Source: an uncultured Eubacteriales bacterium
GTDB taxonomy: Bacteria; Bacillota; Clostridia; Peptostreptococcales; Anaerovoracaceae
Assembly (NCBI GenBank): GCA_902766185.1
Contig: CACXCQ010000197.1
Span: 1 to 7,522, forward strand
DNA: 7,522 nt
Direction: 5' to 3'
The notes beneath the pieces were generated by a model. The model searched no databases, was not told the DNA's origin, and saw only the letters and a list, made by a program, of their open reading frames with translations. Both the position numbers and the translations under genes were made by a program. Each line of letters starts with the position of its first letter. Positions within the stretch are counted from its first letter, which is position 1. Positions 5,663 through 7,522 of the stretch are shown piece by piece.

Positions 5663-7021
5663 ATGTATAAAACATCACAGCTCGCGGAGAGATACAAAGA
5701 AAAACTTATCACGGCGGACGAAGCCGCCGAAATGGTCCACAACAACAGCCGGATCCACTTCGGACTGGGACTGGGCACCGTAAAGGACATCGATAAGGCT
5801 CTGGCCAAGAGGGCCGACGAGTTGTGGAATGTGGAGATCATCAGCACCGTGGGAGTGAGAAGCACGCCATTTGAGACCTACCTGGCTACGGACAGCAACG
5901 ATCAGGTGCGGTTCTCCTCGGCCCACTTCAGCTCCTTCGACCGGGAAATGAGCAAGAACGGACGCTGCTGGTACATGCCCATGATGTTCAACGAACTGCC
6001 GGTCTACTGGCAGCATAACAACAGCGGCGTGGACATCGCCTTCTTCCAGGTGGCGCCCATGGACGAGCACGGCAACTTCAATATCGGGCCGCAGGTAGCG
6101 GACATCTGGGGCGTCATCAAGAGCGCCAAGAAGGTGATTGTTGAAGTCAATGAGAACATGCCCATCGCTCATGGCCACCAGACCCAGCTGAATCTTTACG
6201 GCATCGACTATGTGGTGGAAGGATCCAATTCCCCCATGGACGAGCTGATCAACAAGCCCCCCACGAAGGTGGACAAGTACATCGCGGAATACGTTGTTTC
6301 TCAGATCCAGTCCCACAGCACACTGCAGCTGGGAATCGGCGCTCTGCCGGGCTGCATCGGCAGCATGCTGGCGGACTCCGATGTGCGTAACATCAACGCC
6401 CACACCGAGATGTTCGTGGACGCCTATGTGGATCTGTTCGACGCCGGAAAGCTCACCGGAAACAAGCCGGTGGACACGGGCAAAGCGGTCTACACCTTTG
6501 CCGGCGGCAGCCAGCGGCTCTACGATTTCATCAATGACAATCCCATCTGCTGCAGCGCCCCGGTGGACTACGTGAACAACATCGCGACCGTTGCTAAGAT
6601 CGACAACTTCATCTCCATCAACAGCTGCATTCAGGTGGACCTCTATGGACAGGTCTGCTCTGAGTCGGCGGGAGCACAGCAGGTCAGCGGTACCGGCGGA
6701 CAGCTGGACTTCGTTCTGGGAGCATACGCGTCCAAGGGCGGCAAGAGCTTCCTCTGCACACCTTCCACGAGAACGAAGAAGGATGGCACCAGAGAGTCGC
6801 TGATCAAGCCTATGCTCACTGAGGGCAGTATCGTCACCACTCCGCGAACCGCCACGAACTTCGTGGTCACCGAGTACGGCATCGCCAACCTCAAGGGCAA
6901 GAACACCTGGGAGAGAGCGGAGCTGCTCATCAACATCGCCCACCCGGATTTCCGGGAGGAACTGATCCAGGATGCAGAGAAGATGGGCATCTGGAAGAAC
7001 ACAAGCAAGATCAGCATCTAA
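5663..7021 (+). CDS. CoA-transferase, butyryl-CoA:acetate / 4-hydroxybutyrate type
   Basis: A 452-residue cytoplasmic enzyme of the acetyl-CoA hydrolase/transferase family, expected to move CoA between a C4 acyl-CoA and acetate, as in the last step of butyrate formation in gut anaerobes. The N-terminal domain includes IHFGLGLGTV and QVAPMDEHGNFNIGP. The C-terminal domain holds LGIGALPG, the motif NAHTEM with the likely catalytic Glu249, SESAGAQQVSGTGGQLDF, GGKSF and VTEYGIANLKG. The order and length match the butyryl-CoA:acetate and 4-hydroxybutyrate CoA-transferase branch. The exact acyl substrate cannot be decided from sequence alone, so I give no symbol. The ribosome site is GGAGG (5650-5654). 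The gene has its own promoter and is followed after 64 nt by argH without an evident terminator, so the two are probably co-transcribed. Confidence 0.9.
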   Translation: MYKTSQLAERYKEKLITADEAAEMVHNNSRIHFGLGLGTVKDIDKALAKRADELWNVEIISTVGVRSTPFETYLATDSNDQVRFSSAHFSSFDREMSKNGRCWYMPMMFNELPVYWQHNNSGVDIAFFQVAPMDEHGNFNIGPQVADIWGVIKSAKKVIVEVNENMPIAHGHQTQLNLYGIDYVVEGSNSPMDELINKPPTKVDKYIAEYVVSQIQSHSTLQLGIGALPGCIGSMLADSDVRNINAHTEMFVDAYVDLFDAGKLTGNKPVDTGKAVYTFAGGSQRLYDFINDNPICCSAPVDYVNNIATVAKIDNFISINSCIQVDLYGQVCSESAGAQQVSGTGGQLDFVLGAYASKGGKSFLCTPSTRTKKDGTRESLIKPMLTEGSIVTTPRTATNFVVTEYGIANLKGKNTWERAELLINIAHPDFREELIQDAEKMGIWKNTSKISI

Positions 7022-7022
7022 T

Positions 7023-7059
7023 CGCGCAAAGGCTGGTAAGCCACCCGCGCAAAGGCTGG
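7023..7059. repeat. Short tandem duplication between CoA-transferase and argH
   Basis: CGCGCAAAGGCTGG occurs at 7023-7036 and again at 7046-7059, 23 bp apart. The spacing suggests that a 23-bp unit was duplicated and the second copy then diverged at its 3' part. The first copy also forms a small GGCT/AGCC hairpin. No T-run follows, so it is not an evident terminator. Confidence 0.7.
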
Positions 7060-7085
7060 CATAGACGCAGCAGGAGGAATAGTGA

Positions 7086-7522
7086 ATGGCGCTCTGGGAC
7101 GGCAGATTTGAGAAAGACATGGATCAGATGGTGAAGGAGTTCAACGCCTCCATCGGATTCGATCAGAGAATGTATAACGAAGACATCGACGGGAGCATCG
7201 CCCACGTGACCATGCTGGCAAGCTGCGGCATCGTTTCCGAAGAGGAGAGGGATCAGATCATCGCGGGCCTGGAGAACATCCGGGAGAAGATCGCTTCCGG
7301 CGAGATCGTGTTCACGGTGGAGGATGAGGATATCCACATGGGCATCGAAGCCCGGCTCATCCAGGAGATCGGGGACGCGGGCAAGAAGCTGCATACCGCC
7401 AGATCCAGAAACGACCAGTGTCAGGTGGACGGACGCCTGTACCTGAAGCGGGAGATCAGGCAGATCATCGCAGAGCTTGTGGAAATGGAAGAGATCATCC
7501 TGCGCAAGGCGGATGAGTACGC
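7086..7522 (+). CDS. argH: Argininosuccinate lyase (N-terminal part, cut by window edge)
   Basis: Splits argininosuccinate into arginine and fumarate, the last step of arginine synthesis (cytoplasmic homotetramer). Only the first 145 codons are in view. They show the family start (LWDGRFEKDMDQMVKEFNAS), FTVEDEDIHMGIEARL, and the KLHTARSRNDQ box (residues 101-111) that marks ArgH. Two differences stand out: Ala105 where Gly is usual (HTGRSRND), and Cys112-Gln113 directly after NDQ where VA is usual. The ribosome site AGGAGG (7072-7077) is 8 nt before ATG 7086, which fixes the start. It lies in the same direction as, and close to, the CoA-transferase gene. argG is not in view. With arcA in the same region the cell can both make and break down arginine. 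Confidence 0.95.
   Translation, partial: MALWDGRFEKDMDQMVKEFNASIGFDQRMYNEDIDGSIAHVTMLASCGIVSEEERDQIIAGLENIREKIASGEIVFTVEDEDIHMGIEARLIQEIGDAGKKLHTARSRNDQCQVDGRLYLKREIRQIIAELVEMEEIILRKADEY

Noticed and set aside
5675..7120. 481-codon open frame on the minus strand across the CoA-transferase
   Set aside because: Antisense to a clearly recognised enzyme gene, with no ribosome site or motif; a coding shadow.

Overview
The window looks like a chromosomal segment of a moderately GC-rich anaerobic Clostridia (Bacillota). Four things point there: AGGAGG-type ribosome sites, TTGACA/TATAAT-type promoters with extended -10 TG motifs, a secreted L,D-transpeptidase carrying choline/glucan-binding-type repeats, and a CoA-transferase of the butyryl-CoA:acetate / 4-hydroxybutyrate type. 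A butyrate-forming, arginine-fermenting lineage is plausible. The genus cannot be read from the sequence.

Left part (1-1890): a GC-rich, hairpin-forming stretch at the left edge is followed by tRNA-Lys(CTT) on the minus strand with its own promoter and terminator. Diverging from it is arcA (arginine deiminase, plus strand), which converges on tRNA-Val(CAC), also on the minus strand. arcA and tRNA-Val share one bidirectional terminator. Both tRNAs encode CCA and have C34 anticodons that read AAG and GTG.

Middle (1940-2276): a compact stand-alone transcription unit with a very strong promoter, about 300 nt of purine-rich RNA and a strong intrinsic terminator. It holds either a 61-residue, highly charged small protein or a non-coding RNA, and I do not recognise either. 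This is the most interesting item in the window.

Right-centre (2331-5523): a probable three-gene operon. Gene 1 is a secreted cell-wall-binding L,D-transpeptidase that may be translated from a leaderless mRNA. Gene 2 is a winged-helix/BTAD regulator with a degenerate GGDEF-like C-terminus. Gene 3 is a small protein built of two copies of the same beta-beta-alpha-like unit, starting 2 nt after the regulator stops. The second copy has its own ribosome site and ATG.

Right part (5541-7522): a new promoter drives a family-1 CoA-transferase gene (butyrate/4-hydroxybutyrate type). argH (argininosuccinate lyase, cut by the window edge) follows closely, probably co-transcribed. The window therefore pairs an arginine-degrading gene (arcA) with an arginine-making one (argH), in separate transcription units. 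The two very long minus-strand reading frames antisense to arcA and to the CoA-transferase are judged to be shadows.
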